This document shows, in pieces, positions 9,466 to 18,682 of a stretch of 64,000 nucleotides of DNA. The notes beneath the pieces are model-generated. The model saw nothing but the letters and a program-made list of their open reading frames with translations. It made no database searches and was not told the origin of the DNA. The position numbers and the translations under genes are program-made. Numbering within the stretch: position 1 is the first letter of the stretch; each line of letters begins with the position of its first letter. Source of the stretch: Bog-473 sp963755375 (GTDB taxonomy: Bacteria > Actinomycetota > Acidimicrobiia > Acidimicrobiales > RAAP-2); assembly GCA_963755375.1 (NCBI GenBank), contig CAVWKG010000003.1, positions 62,001 to 126,000 of the forward strand. Reading direction: 5' to 3'.

Positions 9466-11645
9466 TTAGCCGGGGCGCTCGAGGATCGCGAGGAATCCGC
9501 TCGGCAGCGAACCCGCCAGGTCGAGCCGCGACAGCTTGCGACGCTGTGCCTCCAGCAGGCACGCGGCGGGGATCACGCCGAAGATGAGGACCAAGCCGGT
9601 CATACCATCAGACGATGGGAACGGAGACGACGATGACGCGGTAGGGATCGCAGGGAAGGGGAGAGGATCTCTCGGGGTGCGGGGCGACTGCCCGCCATCC
9701 AACGATGCCGTCGGAAGAGCTGGGGAAGTGACTGCCGTCCGAAGTTCCCCTCTTAGAGGGGCGCCTCGGCCGTCCAATCGTGGCGACACTGGTTGGGTGG
9801 CACTCACGGTTCCCGCTGCAGGGATGGTCGGTGAGGTCGCTGAAAGCGTGCCCCCTGCTCCGCTCACCGGCGTAGGAGCAGTAGCCCAAACAGGAGCTGC
9901 TGGTTGCGCTGGCGGACCTACGCCTCCCCCACCACCCAGCGAAGCGCCGAGGTTGGTCACCGAAGTGGGAGTTGGGCCTGCGAGGTTTGTCAGCGCCGGG
10001 GTCACGGGAGCCGGCGCCAGGGCCGAGGTGACGGGAGCCAGGGCTTGGGTCACGGGAGCCAACGCCGAGGTGACCGGTGCCAGTGCCGAGGTGACGGGAG
10101 CCAGGGCTTGGGTCACCGGTGCCAGTGCCGAGGTGACGGGAGCCAGGCCTGGGTCACCGGAGCCAGTGCCGAGGTGACGGGAGCCAGGGCTTGGGTCACG
10201 GGAGCCAGCGCCGAGGTGACCGGTGCCAGCGCCGAGGTGACGGGAGCCAGGGCTTGGGTCACCGGAGCCAGCGACGAGGTGACGGGAGCCAGGGCTTGGG
10301 TCACCGGCGCCAGTGCCGAGGTGACGGGAGCCAGGGCTTGGGTCACCGGCGCCAGTGCCGAGGTGACCGGTGCCAGCGACGAGGTGACTGGAGCCAGGGC
10401 TTGGGTCACCGGTGCCAGTGCCGAGGTGACCGGTGCCAGCGACGAGGTGACTGGAGCCAGGGCTTGGGTCACCGGTGCCAGCGACGAGGTGACGGGAGCC
10501 AGGGCTTGGGTCACCGGCGCCAGTGCCGAGGTGACCGGTGCCAGCGACGAGGTGACTGGAGCCAGAGCTTGGGTCACCGGAGCCAGTGGCGAGGTGACGG
10601 GAGCCAGTGCTTGGGTCACCGGAGCCAGGGCCGAGGTGACGGGAGCCAGGGCCGAGGTCACCGGAGCAGTCGCTGTTCCGAGTGTGCCCGTGAGCGTTGA
10701 GGTCGCCGACGTGATCGGCGTCGTGGCAGCACCAGTCGTCGGGGCAATGGGTGCCAGGGTGGGTCCGGGGTCGCCAAGAGGTGCGGGGGTGCCCACGAGG
10801 CTTGGGCCCTGCGGGACAAGACTCCCTGGCGCCGCGGCATTGTCCACAGACCCCAAGGGGATCGTGGTGGCGCCAACTGGCTGAGAAGGCGCGCCGGTGG
10901 CTGCCGCTGCCACTGGGTCGGCCGTCACACTGGCGGAACGAACAACTGTCGCCGTCACTCCCGTGTTGGAAGTGTTAACACCGTCGCCGACACCGGCGGA
11001 CGGGTCTGGCGTCGTGCCAGCTAGAGGGGCGTCGGCTATGGAGCCAACACTCGTCGATACGGGACCTGTGGCGGCGCCAATCGTCCGGCTGATTGAGCCA
11101 TTGGCCGCCGTCGTCGCCGAACTCGTCGCCGCCCCCTGCGGAGTAGGGGCCCCGTCGACAGCGGCGGGCCGTGAAGAGTTCGGTGCTGCCGAGGTCGGCA
11201 CGATGGCGTCTGTCACCGTCGTGACGGGTGGCGTCACTGGCGCCGGAGCCGTGGTCTTCGTGACGCCACCCACCGAGGAGGAGACGGCAGCCCGGTTAGT
11301 CACCGGGCCGGCCGAGGGCGTGCTGCCAGAAGCCGGAGCCGCAGCCGGAGCCGCGCTCCCGGGCGTGCTCGAGTTGGTCGTCGATGCGACCGGGCTGGCC
11401 GTCGATGCCACCGGACTGGCGGCCGGGGTGGCCGTCGATGCCACCGGACCGGCGGCCGGGGTGGCCGTCGATGCCACCGAACTCGTCACCGCCGTCACCG
11501 GGCCCACGAGGCTCGGGGTCAGTGACAGCCCCGACGGTGTGCTGGCCGACGCGACGCCCTGAAGCAGGACGAAGAAGAAGAACGCCGCAACCGCCCCGAA
11601 GATCACGCGGAGAAACCAGAGAGCCACCTTTTCGAACCCGCCCAC
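9466..11645 (-). pseudogene. Secreted heptapeptide-repeat surface protein, one frame break
   Basis: About 725 aa if the frame is joined. The GTG-started N-terminus is a signal peptide (about residues 1-34, hydrophobic core with FFFFVLL, cleavage near ASAS). An Ala/Ser/Thr/Val/Pro-rich low-complexity region follows, then about 30 copies of a seven-residue unit (S/Q)(A/S)LAPVT. The frame breaks at about 10144-10150, where one repeat unit is one base short, and resumes with the same repeat. The C-terminus carries a membrane segment (LVLIFGVIPAACLL) and a basic tail, so the protein looks wall- or membrane-anchored. No enzymatic domain. Repeat-copy change would keep frame (21-bp unit), but the single-base loss does not. 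Confidence 0.75.
10000..10672. repeat. 21-bp coding tandem repeat array
   Basis: About 30 head-to-tail copies of a 21-bp unit (plus-strand form GCCAGGGCTTGGGTCACCGG and variants) that encode the LAPVT heptads on the minus strand. Units differ by a few bases, mostly at the S/Q and A/S codons. One unit near 10146 is a base short. The array is coding, with no spacer pattern, so it is not CRISPR. Confidence 0.9.
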
Positions 11646-11965
11646 CCTTGGCCGATTTCCAGCAAGTTAATCGTCAAACCGTGACTTTCTGCCCTTTCGC
11701 CACCCCGCTCACGGGTGAAAGCGTGAACAGACCAAGTTCCGCCGGGGCGTCACCATGAGGTCGGCTCGTGCCGGCGCAGAGGCAGCGGGTGTTTCTTCAG
11801 CGACAACGGCATAGTCGCTTCTGCGGCGGTGGCGACGCGAGCACCATTGCGCGCATGAGTCACCGACCGAAAAAATTGCGGTCGTGTGCAACCCTTCGGT
11901 GAACGCCGGGCGAACAATCAGTTCGCGGAGTGCCGGCTTGCGGCGGGTCTCCCCGGCCGCCGCCG
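11646..11965. other. Intergenic region upstream of the repeat protein
   Basis: About 320 bp between the GTG start of the repeat protein and the 3' end of the DinB-like gene. It must hold the promoter of the repeat protein; a TTGACG-like hexamer (minus strand) occurs about 30 bp upstream of the start, without a convincing -10. No gene or RNA was recognised. Confidence 0.4.
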
Positions 11966-12532
11966 TCAGGCTTGGCGCCCCAGGAACGCCGCAAGCTCGT
12001 CGGCCGCAGTGGCACCCGCCGGAGCCTCGAGCCGCGTTCCGAAGGGAGCAGAGCCGTCAGGCCCGCGCAGCGCGTCGGACAGGAAGGCCTGGGCGATGGC
12101 GAGCAGCTGCGACGCCAGCTCGGGATCGAGGTCCGTCGACTGCCCCGTGGCCTTGGCCAGGTCCCAGCCATGGGTGAAGGTGTCGATGCAGGCGATGTTG
12201 ACGAAGACGGCACCGGGGAGGTCGGCAAACGGGAGCTTCATCGTTCTGTCCATGGCCCCGTCGGCCTCGAACGCCTTCAGAGCGCGGGCGGCGCCCTTGT
12301 TGAACTCCGTCACGAAGTCCCCCGCGCAGAAGTCCGGCGTCTCTCCGCCCGCCGGCGCCTGACCCGTCTCGGCCGTGACGGCGAAGTAGGTGGTCCCCCC
12401 GACCACGTGGTTGATCACCTCGCGCACCTGCCAGGACGCACACGGGGTCGCCCCGTCCAACTGTTGGGCGTCGACCTCGGCCAACACGCCGGCGGTCGAT
12501 GCGAAAGCCTGCGCCAACATGTCTGCGCCCAT
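11966..12532 (-). CDS. TIGR03086-like DinB/mycothiol maleylpyruvate isomerase-fold protein
   Basis: 188 aa. The N-terminal TPCASWQVREVINHVVG carries the conserved Trp and first metal-ligand His of the DinB/MDMPI fold; a second conserved His lies in FTHGWDLA. Actinobacteria have many such proteins, predicted metal- and mycothiol-dependent transferases or isomerases; their substrates are mostly unknown. It stands alone on the minus strand, 32 bp downstream of the MaoC-like gene, so it could be co-transcribed. Confidence 0.82.
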   Translation of the reverse strand: MGADMLAQAFASTAGVLAEVDAQQLDGATPCASWQVREVINHVVGGTTYFAVTAETGQAPAGGETPDFCAGDFVTEFNKGAARALKAFEADGAMDRTMKLPFADLPGAVFVNIACIDTFTHGWDLAKATGQSTDLDPELASQLLAIAQAFLSDALRGPDGSAPFGTRLEAPAGATAADELAAFLGRQA

Positions 12533-12564
12533 AGTCCGTGTCCTCTCGCCGGCCCGACCGAACG

Positions 12565-12987
12565 CTAGGGCAGAGCGGCGGTGGCCTCACCCACCAGCTT
12601 GTCCTCGCCGTCGCCGTTGGAGAGGGTCACCGTCATGTCCAACAGTTTCGTGCCGTCCTCCTCGCGCTTGGCGATGACGACGATCTTGGAGGAGAGCACC
12701 TCGTCGGGCCAGGTCTGGCGGGCGAAGCGGACCTGATAACGAGTCACGTTGCCGACGCCCACGAAGTCCGTCAGCGCCGTGCCCAGCAGGCCCATTGAGA
12801 ACATGCCGTGGCCGAACACGCTCGGCTGACCGGCCTTCTGGGCCGCCACCTCGTCGTGGTGCATCGGGTTGAAGTCGCCGGACGCTCCCGCGTACTTGAC
12901 CAGGTCGGTCCGGGTCAGCGTGTGCGTGATCACCGGTGCCTCGTCCCCCACCTGCACGTCCTCGAAGGACAGTTTCTTCTCACCCAT
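12565..12987 (-). CDS. MaoC-like dehydratase, HadB-type
   Basis: 140 aa hot-dog fold protein; GGGAGG lies about 8 nt before the ATG. The hydratase motif is YAGASGDFNPMHHDE, with the catalytic Asp and His. Together with the upstream N-terminal-type MaoC protein it probably forms a heterodimeric (3R)-hydroxyacyl-ACP or -CoA dehydratase like mycobacterial HadAB. This half carries the catalytic residues. The role would be fatty acid or polyketide elongation, or a beta-oxidation-like pathway. Confidence 0.85.
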   Translation of the reverse strand: MGEKKLSFEDVQVGDEAPVITHTLTRTDLVKYAGASGDFNPMHHDEVAAQKAGQPSVFGHGMFSMGLLGTALTDFVGVGNVTRYQVRFARQTWPDEVLSSKIVVIAKREEDGTKLLDMTVTLSNGDGEDKLVGEATAALP

Positions 12988-13086
12988 GGTCTCGACCTCC
13001 CGTCGATTGCTCGTTCACCACTCCCGGTTGCCGATCGTGCGCTGCTCCGCACGTGCGCAACCGGCGATCGCTCGATGCCACGGGGC

Positions 13087-13602
13087 CTAAGCCCGGTGGA
13101 TCAGGTTGAAGCGGGCCGTCACCACCGGCTCGCCCGTCGTCTCGTCGCGCCAGTTCGTCTCCGAGCAGATGAAGGTCATCGTCCGCCCCTTGGACTCCTT
13201 CTGGTAGGCGTCCGTGATGGAGCCCTCGCCCACCAGCACGTCGCCCACCTGCACGGGGCGGTGGTAGAGGAATTCCTGCTCGCCGTGGAGGATCATGCCG
13301 CCCTTGGCCATCAACGGGCCCATGGCGGTCATGAGCGGATTGCCGGTGGGGGCGTCCGCCGGCTGTATCTCCGCGAACTTGCCCGAGAACTCCATGGCGA
13401 AGGGCCAGGTCGGCGGCGCCGGAATGTTGTCGAACCCTGCCTGCCTGGCCGACTCGGGGCTGTGGTAGATCGCGCTCGTGCTGAGCAGGGCGTCGGCGAA
13501 ATGCTGTACCGGCCCCCGCTCCACGATCACCTTGGACTTGCCGGTCGGTTGCCCGATGATTCCCTTGAGCACGTCTTCTTGCGTTGCGGCACCGTCTGCC
13601 AC
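13087..13602 (-). CDS. MaoC N-terminal-domain protein, HadA/HadC-type
   Basis: 171 aa from the GTG at 13602, chosen because a perfect AGGAGG lies 6 nt upstream; an ATG at 13650 lacks one. Sequence features are those of the substrate-binding FAS1-type dehydratase half: IIGQPTGKSKVIVERGPVQ at the N-terminus, PPTWPFAMEF, and LHGEQEFLYHRPVQVGD. It lies 99 bp upstream of the HadB-like gene on the same strand, the usual arrangement of the two dehydratase subunits. Confidence 0.83.
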   Translation of the reverse strand: MADGAATQEDVLKGIIGQPTGKSKVIVERGPVQHFADALLSTSAIYHSPESARQAGFDNIPAPPTWPFAMEFSGKFAEIQPADAPTGNPLMTAMGPLMAKGGMILHGEQEFLYHRPVQVGDVLVGEGSITDAYQKESKGRTMTFICSETNWRDETTGEPVVTARFNLIHRA

Positions 13603-13861
13603 CGTCTGCCTCCTGTCCCCCTCCGCCGTCGACCCTGACCATTTCGTCATGGCGGGCACCGGCCCGGGGCCGGCGCAGCGTCCAAAGGTAGCGGTGTCGC
13701 CTCGGCGACGCCCAATCCGACGCCCGGGCGGCGCCGCGCCCTGTCCGCTCGGTACCATCGGCATCCCGTGATTCCGCCCGAGATCGTCCGTTCCCCCAGG
13801 CCGGGGCACCCCGTGTGCGCCCTTCCCCGCTCCATCGGGCGCTAGAACGCCACACGAGTTC

Positions 13862-14467
13862 ATGCCCGACTTCTTCGACGTGGTGCACTCCCAACGGGCC
13901 GCCCGGTCGTTCCTCCCCGACGACGTCGACGACGCCACCGTCGCCCGGATCCTGACCGCAGCAACCCATGCGCCCAGCGCGGAGAACAGCCAGCCCTTCG
14001 TCTTCGTCGTCGTGCGCGACCCCGCGCTGCGCGCCGCGATCGGCGCGCTCACCGCGCGCCTGTGGGAGGGCGGCGCCAGGGCGCTCGAGGAGCAACGACT
14101 CTCTCCAGCTTTCCTGCGCGACGTCGACCAGGGGGCAACCGGGGGTGTCGCCGGCGCACCCGTGCTGGTGGTGGTGTGCGGCGACACCCGCCTCACCTAC
14201 GCCAAGGCCATGGACGCGTCGGTCTTCCCGGCGGTGCAGAACCTGCTGCTGGCCGCCCACGCCCTCGGGCTCGGGTCGACACTGACGACGCTGCCCGTCC
14301 TCGGGGCCGACGAGCTGTCCGGCCTTCTGGAGCTGCCGCCCGAGGTCGTCCCCGTGGCCGTCGTCCCGCTCGGCCACCTGCCGGCCCGCCTCGGGCCGCC
14401 CCGGCGGCAGGCGCTCCCCGAGAAGGCCCACCTGAACCGCTACGGGACTCCGTTCCCCCCGGCCTGA
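13862..14467 (+). CDS. Nitroreductase-family protein
   Basis: 201 aa FMN-dependent nitroreductase fold. The N-terminus FDVVHSQRAARSFLPD has the FMN-phosphate-binding Arg pair. HAPSAENSQPFVFVVV and the later VFPAVQNLLLAAHALGLGS are typical family stretches. It would reduce nitro groups, enones or other electrophiles with NAD(P)H; the natural substrate is unknown. It is transcribed away from the MaoC pair. Confidence 0.88.
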   Translation: MPDFFDVVHSQRAARSFLPDDVDDATVARILTAATHAPSAENSQPFVFVVVRDPALRAAIGALTARLWEGGARALEEQRLSPAFLRDVDQGATGGVAGAPVLVVVCGDTRLTYAKAMDASVFPAVQNLLLAAHALGLGSTLTTLPVLGADELSGLLELPPEVVPVAVVPLGHLPARLGPPRRQALPEKAHLNRYGTPFPPA

Positions 14468-14697
14468 GCTGTGACCGGATCTGTCGGCGGACCTAGCGCG
14501 AGCCCACCCCGGGCTGGCGCCGCCCCGGATGGGCGCCGCAGCGCGGTTCGAAGGACACCTTCATGAGCGCAGCCGGACCGAGCTCGCCACTCTCTGCAGG
14601 AAAGGGAACCAGCACGGCAGCGATCAGACCGGGCCCTGGCCCAGGGCGTGCGCCTGGAACCTGACGCCCACGTCAGGTCGGCGGTTATGGTGAGCCT

Positions 14698-15282
14698 GTG
14701 CAGAAGCATCACTACTACGTCGACATCGAGGCCAGCGTGGCCGAGCTCTGGCAACTCTTCTGGGCCCGCATCCCCCACACCGAGACGGGCGACGTCACCA
14801 TCGACATCCTCCATCCTGGCGACGCCGTCGGTGAGGGCCTGGTGCGGCACTGCACGTTCCGCGTGCCCCGCTACCTGCTGACCGGCGGCAAGGGGCAGTC
14901 CTGGGAGTGGCTAACCGAGGTCACGCCGAACGTCTCGTGGAAGTACAACGCCGTCGGGCGCCCCCTGTTCTCCGAAGCCGAAGGCCGGACGCGGCTGGAG
15001 GACATCGGCAACGGGACAACCCGGGTGCACTTCTCGGAGACCTACCACGCCTTCAACCCGTTCCTGCGTGCCCTCCTCGAAAAACGGGTGCACGCCTTCA
15101 TCTCCAAGGACAACGACCGGCTCATCAAGCAGTCGCTCACCACCGGGGTCCGTCACCTGCGCGCCGCCAAGGCCAAGGCCAAGGCGCTGGCCAAGACGGC
15201 CGGCCCGGACGCGGCCCCGCCGGCGCCTCCGGCTTCGGCTTCGGCGCCGGCGCCGCCCGCCGCCGCGTCCGACCCTGCGTGA
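14698..15282 (+). CDS. SRPBCC-like (polyketide cyclase/START fold) protein
   Basis: 194 aa, GTG start. The N-terminal about 150 residues look like a START/SRPBCC ligand-binding domain (alternating strands, EASVAELWQLFWARIPH, WEWLTEVTPNVSWKYNA, a helix near RALLEKRVHAF). The C-terminus is an Ala/Pro-rich tail after a Lys/Ala stretch. A 7-bp inverted repeat (CCTGACG/CGTCAGG, 14659-14676) lies about 20 bp before the start and could be an operator. Its stop overlaps the GTG of the next gene (GTGA), so the two are coupled. Function unknown. Confidence 0.65.
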   Translation: MQKHHYYVDIEASVAELWQLFWARIPHTETGDVTIDILHPGDAVGEGLVRHCTFRVPRYLLTGGKGQSWEWLTEVTPNVSWKYNAVGRPLFSEAEGRTRLEDIGNGTTRVHFSETYHAFNPFLRALLEKRVHAFISKDNDRLIKQSLTTGVRHLRAAKAKAKALAKTAGPDAAPPAPPASASAPAPPAAASDPA

Positions 15283-15760
15283 CGGTCGTCGACCTCTGGG
15301 TCAACGCGCTCACCGGCAAGGCCGCCGCGGCCTTCATGGGCCAGGCCGGCAACGAGGGCATCCCCGAGCTGCTCGGCGGCGACCTGTCGGCCTCCTCGAC
15401 CCGCAGCAGCTGCTGGCCACCATGGATGCCTGCCGCGTCGACGTGGGCGTGATCGCAGCCGGCATGACGGCGGAGGAGACGGGCCCGCTGCTCGATGCGG
15501 TGGCCGCCCACCCCGACCGCCTCCGCGTCGCGCTCACCGTCGACCGTCCCGACCGGCCCGTGACGCAGGTCACGGGGCTCCGCGGCCTGGCCACCCACCC
15601 GGCCGTGGCGCTGGTGCGGGTCACACCGCTGGTCAACAGTACCCACTCCTTCCTCCCGATGGAACGGGCGGTGGCCACCGCCCGGGACCTGCCGCTCTCC
15701 GACGCGGCGGCTCAGGCCTACCTCGGCGGGACGGCCGCGCGCCTGCTGCACCTCGACTGA
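15279..15760 (+). pseudogene. Amidohydrolase 2 remnant
   Basis: The N-terminus VTVVDLWVNALT and the C-terminus PMERAVATARDLPL plus YLGGTAARLLHLD belong to the amidohydrolase-2 (TIM-barrel decarboxylase/hydrolase) family, normally about 280 aa. Two lesions are visible: a frame change near 15381-15398, and loss of the middle of the barrel, where VRVTPLVNSTH runs straight into FLPMERA (about 15630-15655). The missing part would hold the catalytic His and Asp metal ligands. The product is therefore almost surely inactive. Confidence 0.78.
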
Positions 15761-15839
15761 GCGGCCGCACCTCGACCCGGAGGGAGCGCGGCATGCGCCG
15801 GCCGCTCCCTCCGGAGATGGGCGCGGGTACGGTGCCGGT

Positions 15840-16694
15840 GTGGACCTCGGTCGCGTCGGCGTGTGGTGGAGCGGCTCGTGGCGCCAGCCCGACGACCCGG
15901 AGGACAGCGTCGCGTCCGAGCTCGAATCCCTCGGCTACGGGGCGCTGTGGTCGTCCGGGCGCTTCGACCCCGGGCTGTCGCCGCACTTCGAGCGCCTGCT
16001 CGCCTCGACGAGCCACGTCGCCGTGGCCAGCGGCATCGTCAGCATCTGGGCGGGGGCGCCCCAGGACATCGGGCCGGCCGTCGCCGCACTGGAGGACCGG
16101 TTCCCCGGGCGGTTCCTCCTCGGGGTCGGCACCAGCCACGGACCCGCGGTGGCCGAGTACGCGCGCCCGTACTCGAAGATGGTGGCCTACCTCGATGCCC
16201 TGGACACGCTGGCGACACCGGTGCCGTCGGACCGGCGCGTGTTGGCCGCGCTCGGCCCCCGCATGCTGGAGCTCGCCGCCGCCCGATCCGCCGGCGCCCA
16301 TCCCTACTTCGTACCGGTCGAGCACACGGCCCGGGCCCGCGCCATCCTCGGCCCCGGCCCGCTGCTGGCTCCCGAGGTGGCGGTCGTCCTCGAAACCGAC
16401 CCCGCCCGCGCCCGCGAGCTGGCCCGCCGGTACGCCAGCATCTACCTCGACCTGCCCAACTACACGCAGAACCTGCGCACCTTCGGCTTCGACGACGACG
16501 ACATCGACGGCGGCGGGAGCGACCGGCTGATCGACGCCGTCATTCCGTGGGGAGATACCGACGCGGTGACGGCGGCTGTCCGCGCCCACCACGATGCGGG
16601 AGCGGACCACGTCTGCATCCAGGTCGTGGCCGATCGGGAGGTCTTCCCGCTGGGCGAGTACCGGGTACTGGCCGACGCACTCTTCCGCCGCTGA
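15840..16694 (+). CDS. F420-dependent LLM-class oxidoreductase (TIGR03620-like)
   Basis: 284 aa, GTG start. It has the luciferase-like TIM-barrel layout of short actinobacterial F420 enzymes: GRVGVWW at the N-terminus, ESLGYGALWSSGR, VASGIVSIWAGAP, and FPGRFLLGVGTSHGP. The C-terminus GADHVCIQVVAD fits the same family. It would transfer hydride to or from coenzyme F420; the substrate is unknown. It follows the amidohydrolase remnant by 80 bp. Confidence 0.85.
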   Translation: MDLGRVGVWWSGSWRQPDDPEDSVASELESLGYGALWSSGRFDPGLSPHFERLLASTSHVAVASGIVSIWAGAPQDIGPAVAALEDRFPGRFLLGVGTSHGPAVAEYARPYSKMVAYLDALDTLATPVPSDRRVLAALGPRMLELAAARSAGAHPYFVPVEHTARARAILGPGPLLAPEVAVVLETDPARARELARRYASIYLDLPNYTQNLRTFGFDDDDIDGGGSDRLIDAVIPWGDTDAVTAAVRAHHDAGADHVCIQVVADREVFPLGEYRVLADALFRR

Positions 16695-16726
16695 CGCACA
16701 CCCCGCCGCGGCGCTCGTCCGCTCTG

Positions 16727-17359
16727 CTACGGCGCCGCCGCCCGCTGGGCCAGGGCGGCGGCCAGCGCACGGAAGGCTCGGCCGCGGTGGGAGACCGCAT
16801 CCTTCTCGGCCGGCTGCATCTCGGCGAACGTCCGCCCGTCTCCACCGTCGGGCACGAACACCGGGTCGTAGCCGAACCCGTTTCCTCCCCGGCCTTCTCT
16901 GGCGATGGTCCCCGGCAGCACGCCTTCGGCCCAGACCTCCGACCCGTCGGGAAACGCGACCAGCGCCACCGTCTTGAAGCAGGCCCGCCGTTCGCCACCG
17001 CCGCCTTCGAGGGCCGCCAGCTCGCGCAGCAGCTTGTCGACGTTGTCGGCGTAGGTGGCGTCCTCGCCGGCGTAGCGGGCCGAGTAGACGCCGGGCGCGC
17101 CCGCCAGGGCCTCGACCTCCAGCCCGGTGTCGTCGGCCACCGCCGCCGTCCCGGTCGCCGCCACCAACGCACGCGCCTTCAGACGGGCGTTGCCAACCAG
17201 TGTGTCGGCGTCCTCCACCACGTCGGGGACTCCGTCCGGACGCGGCAGGAGTTCCACGGGCAGGGAGGCCGACAACACGGCCACGATCTCCCTGACCTTG
17301 TCGGGGTTCGCCGACGCCAGCACGAGCCGCTGCGGCTCCGCACCGCCCGGCCCGCTCAC
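16727..17359 (-). CDS. rdgB: RdgB/HAM1 non-canonical purine NTP pyrophosphatase
   Basis: 210 aa from a GTG at 17359 that overlaps the rph stop (GTGA). Motifs: LVLASANPDKVREI at the N-terminus, ADDTGLEVEAL (metal-binding Asp pair), GVYSARYAG, and GFGYDPVF. The C-terminal SHRGRAFRAL stretch binds the base. The enzyme hydrolyses dITP, ITP and XTP to monophosphates and keeps them out of nucleic acids. The rph-rdgB order is common in actinobacteria. Confidence 0.95.
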   Translation of the reverse strand: MSGPGGAEPQRLVLASANPDKVREIVAVLSASLPVELLPRPDGVPDVVEDADTLVGNARLKARALVAATGTAAVADDTGLEVEALAGAPGVYSARYAGEDATYADNVDKLLRELAALEGGGGERRACFKTVALVAFPDGSEVWAEGVLPGTIAREGRGGNGFGYDPVFVPDGGDGRTFAEMQPAEKDAVSHRGRAFRALAAALAQRAAAP

Positions 17360-18108
17360 CGCCGCGGCGGCGCCTCGGCCAGCACGGCGGCCTGCATGCC
17401 GGTCAGCTCCTTGATGCCCGCCTCGGCCAGGCCGAGCAACGTGTCCAGCTCTCCCCTGGTGAAGGCCATGCCCTCGGCCGTGCCCTGCACCTCGACGAAG
17501 CGTCCGGCCCCCGTCATGACGACGTTCATGTCGACCTCTGCCCGCGAATCTTCGACGTAGGGCAGGTCGAGCATCGGCACGCCGTCGATGATGCCCACCG
17601 AGACCGCGGCCACCGAGTCCGTGAGCGGGTGCGTGGTGATGGTGCCCGCCTGCACCAGGCGGGTGCAGGCATCGTGCAACGCCACATAGGCGCCGCAGAT
17701 GGAGGCGGTGCGAGTGCCACCGTCGGCTTGTAAGGCGTCGCAATCCACCGTGATCTGCACCTCGCCCAGGGTCACCAGATCACAGACCGCGCGCAAGGAT
17801 CGGGCGATCAGGCGCTGGATCTCCTGGGTCCGCCCCGACTGCTTGCCCTTGGCAGCCTCCCGGGAGGCCCGTTCGGGCGTCGAGCCCGGCAGCATGGAGT
17901 ACTCGGCCGTGACCCAGCCGCGGCCCGTTCCCCGCATCCAGGGCGGGACCCGCTCCTCGACGGAGGCGGTGCAGAGCACCTTGGTCTGCCCGAACGTCAC
18001 GAGGACCGACCCCGGGGCCATCACCGTGTAGTCCCGATCGAAACGGACCGGCCGCAATTGGTCGACCGCGCGCCCATCCAGGCGCGCCGTGCGGGGATCT
18101 GCGCTCAC
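17356..18108 (-). CDS. rph: Ribonuclease PH
   Basis: 250 aa. The GTG at 18108 was chosen because GGAGGA lies 6 nt upstream; the open frame runs further without signals. Motifs are unmistakable: GSVLVTFGQTKVLCTASVE, WVTAEYSMLPGST, the Arg-rich phosphate-binding site SGRTQEIQRLIARSLRA, CDALQADGGTRTASI, and DLPYVEDSRAEVDMN. It trims the 3' ends of tRNA precursors by phosphorolysis. First gene of an rph-rdgB pair. Confidence 0.96.
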   Translation of the reverse strand: MSADPRTARLDGRAVDQLRPVRFDRDYTVMAPGSVLVTFGQTKVLCTASVEERVPPWMRGTGRGWVTAEYSMLPGSTPERASREAAKGKQSGRTQEIQRLIARSLRAVCDLVTLGEVQITVDCDALQADGGTRTASICGAYVALHDACTRLVQAGTITTHPLTDSVAAVSVGIIDGVPMLDLPYVEDSRAEVDMNVVMTGAGRFVEVQGTAEGMAFTRGELDTLLGLAEAGIKELTGMQAAVLAEAPPRR

Positions 18109-18178
18109 GTCTTCTCCTCCCACTGCATCCCTCTCGCTTCCACTCGCCGCCCAGCCCGCGTCGACACCGTAGGCCACC

Positions 18179-18613
18179 TCAGTTGCCGTGGGCGAAGGCC
18201 TCCGGGTACGAGTAGGCCGAGATCTCCAGTGCGGCGTCGACGTCGCGGTAGGTCTTGAACTCAATGACGTTGCCACTCGGGTCGGCGATCTTGGCCTTGC
18301 TCTGCTCGGTGGGCAGACCCTCGTCGTCGGTCGAGACCGGGACCACCCAGTCGATGCCGCACGACGCAAGGCGGGCGATCACCACGTCGAAGTCATTGCG
18401 GCCGAGCGTGACGCCGAAGTGACGCGAACCCCCTTCGGTCGTGGGCGCCACCTCGTGGGGCCGGTCCTGCAGCGTGAGCTGCATGCCGAAGAACCACACG
18501 TCGGTGAATCCGGCTCGGACCCGCGCCGACTGGCAGCCGAGCGTGTGGACGTAGAAATCACGCGCCTCGCCCACGTCCCGCACCGGGATGGAGAGATGGA
18601 GAATCGGCTGCAC
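18179..18613 (-). CDS. VOC-superfamily (glyoxalase-like) protein
   Basis: 144 aa with GTG start, two beta-alpha-beta-beta-beta halves. LHLSIPVRDVGEARDFYVHTLG is the first strand with a metal-ligand His, and SGNVIEFKTY the final Glu-bearing strand. HFGVTLGRNDFDVVIARL holds the middle His. It is probably a metal-dependent isomerase, lyase or dioxygenase on a small molecule. The gene is monocistronic, about 70 bp upstream of rph. Confidence 0.85.
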   Translation of the reverse strand: MQPILHLSIPVRDVGEARDFYVHTLGCQSARVRAGFTDVWFFGMQLTLQDRPHEVAPTTEGGSRHFGVTLGRNDFDVVIARLASCGIDWVVPVSTDDEGLPTEQSKAKIADPSGNVIEFKTYRDVDAALEISAYSYPEAFAHGN

Positions 18614-18682
18614 GAGCCAAGACTACGGTCCAGCTCTCACGGCCGCCGCACACCGGGGCGAACCCCTCCTGCTACGGCGCGA

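Noticed and set aside
10000..10672. Possible CRISPR array
   Set aside because: Repeats are contiguous with no spacers and encode protein; no cas gene is near.
9904..10884. Long plus-strand open frame with Val-Thr-Gly-Ala repeats across the tandem array
   Set aside because: It is the mirror frame of the 21-bp repeat. The minus-strand frame has the signal peptide and membrane anchor; this one has neither.
11646..11760. Possible c-di-AMP or other riboswitch in front of the repeat protein
   Set aside because: I could not find the conserved core of any known riboswitch class.
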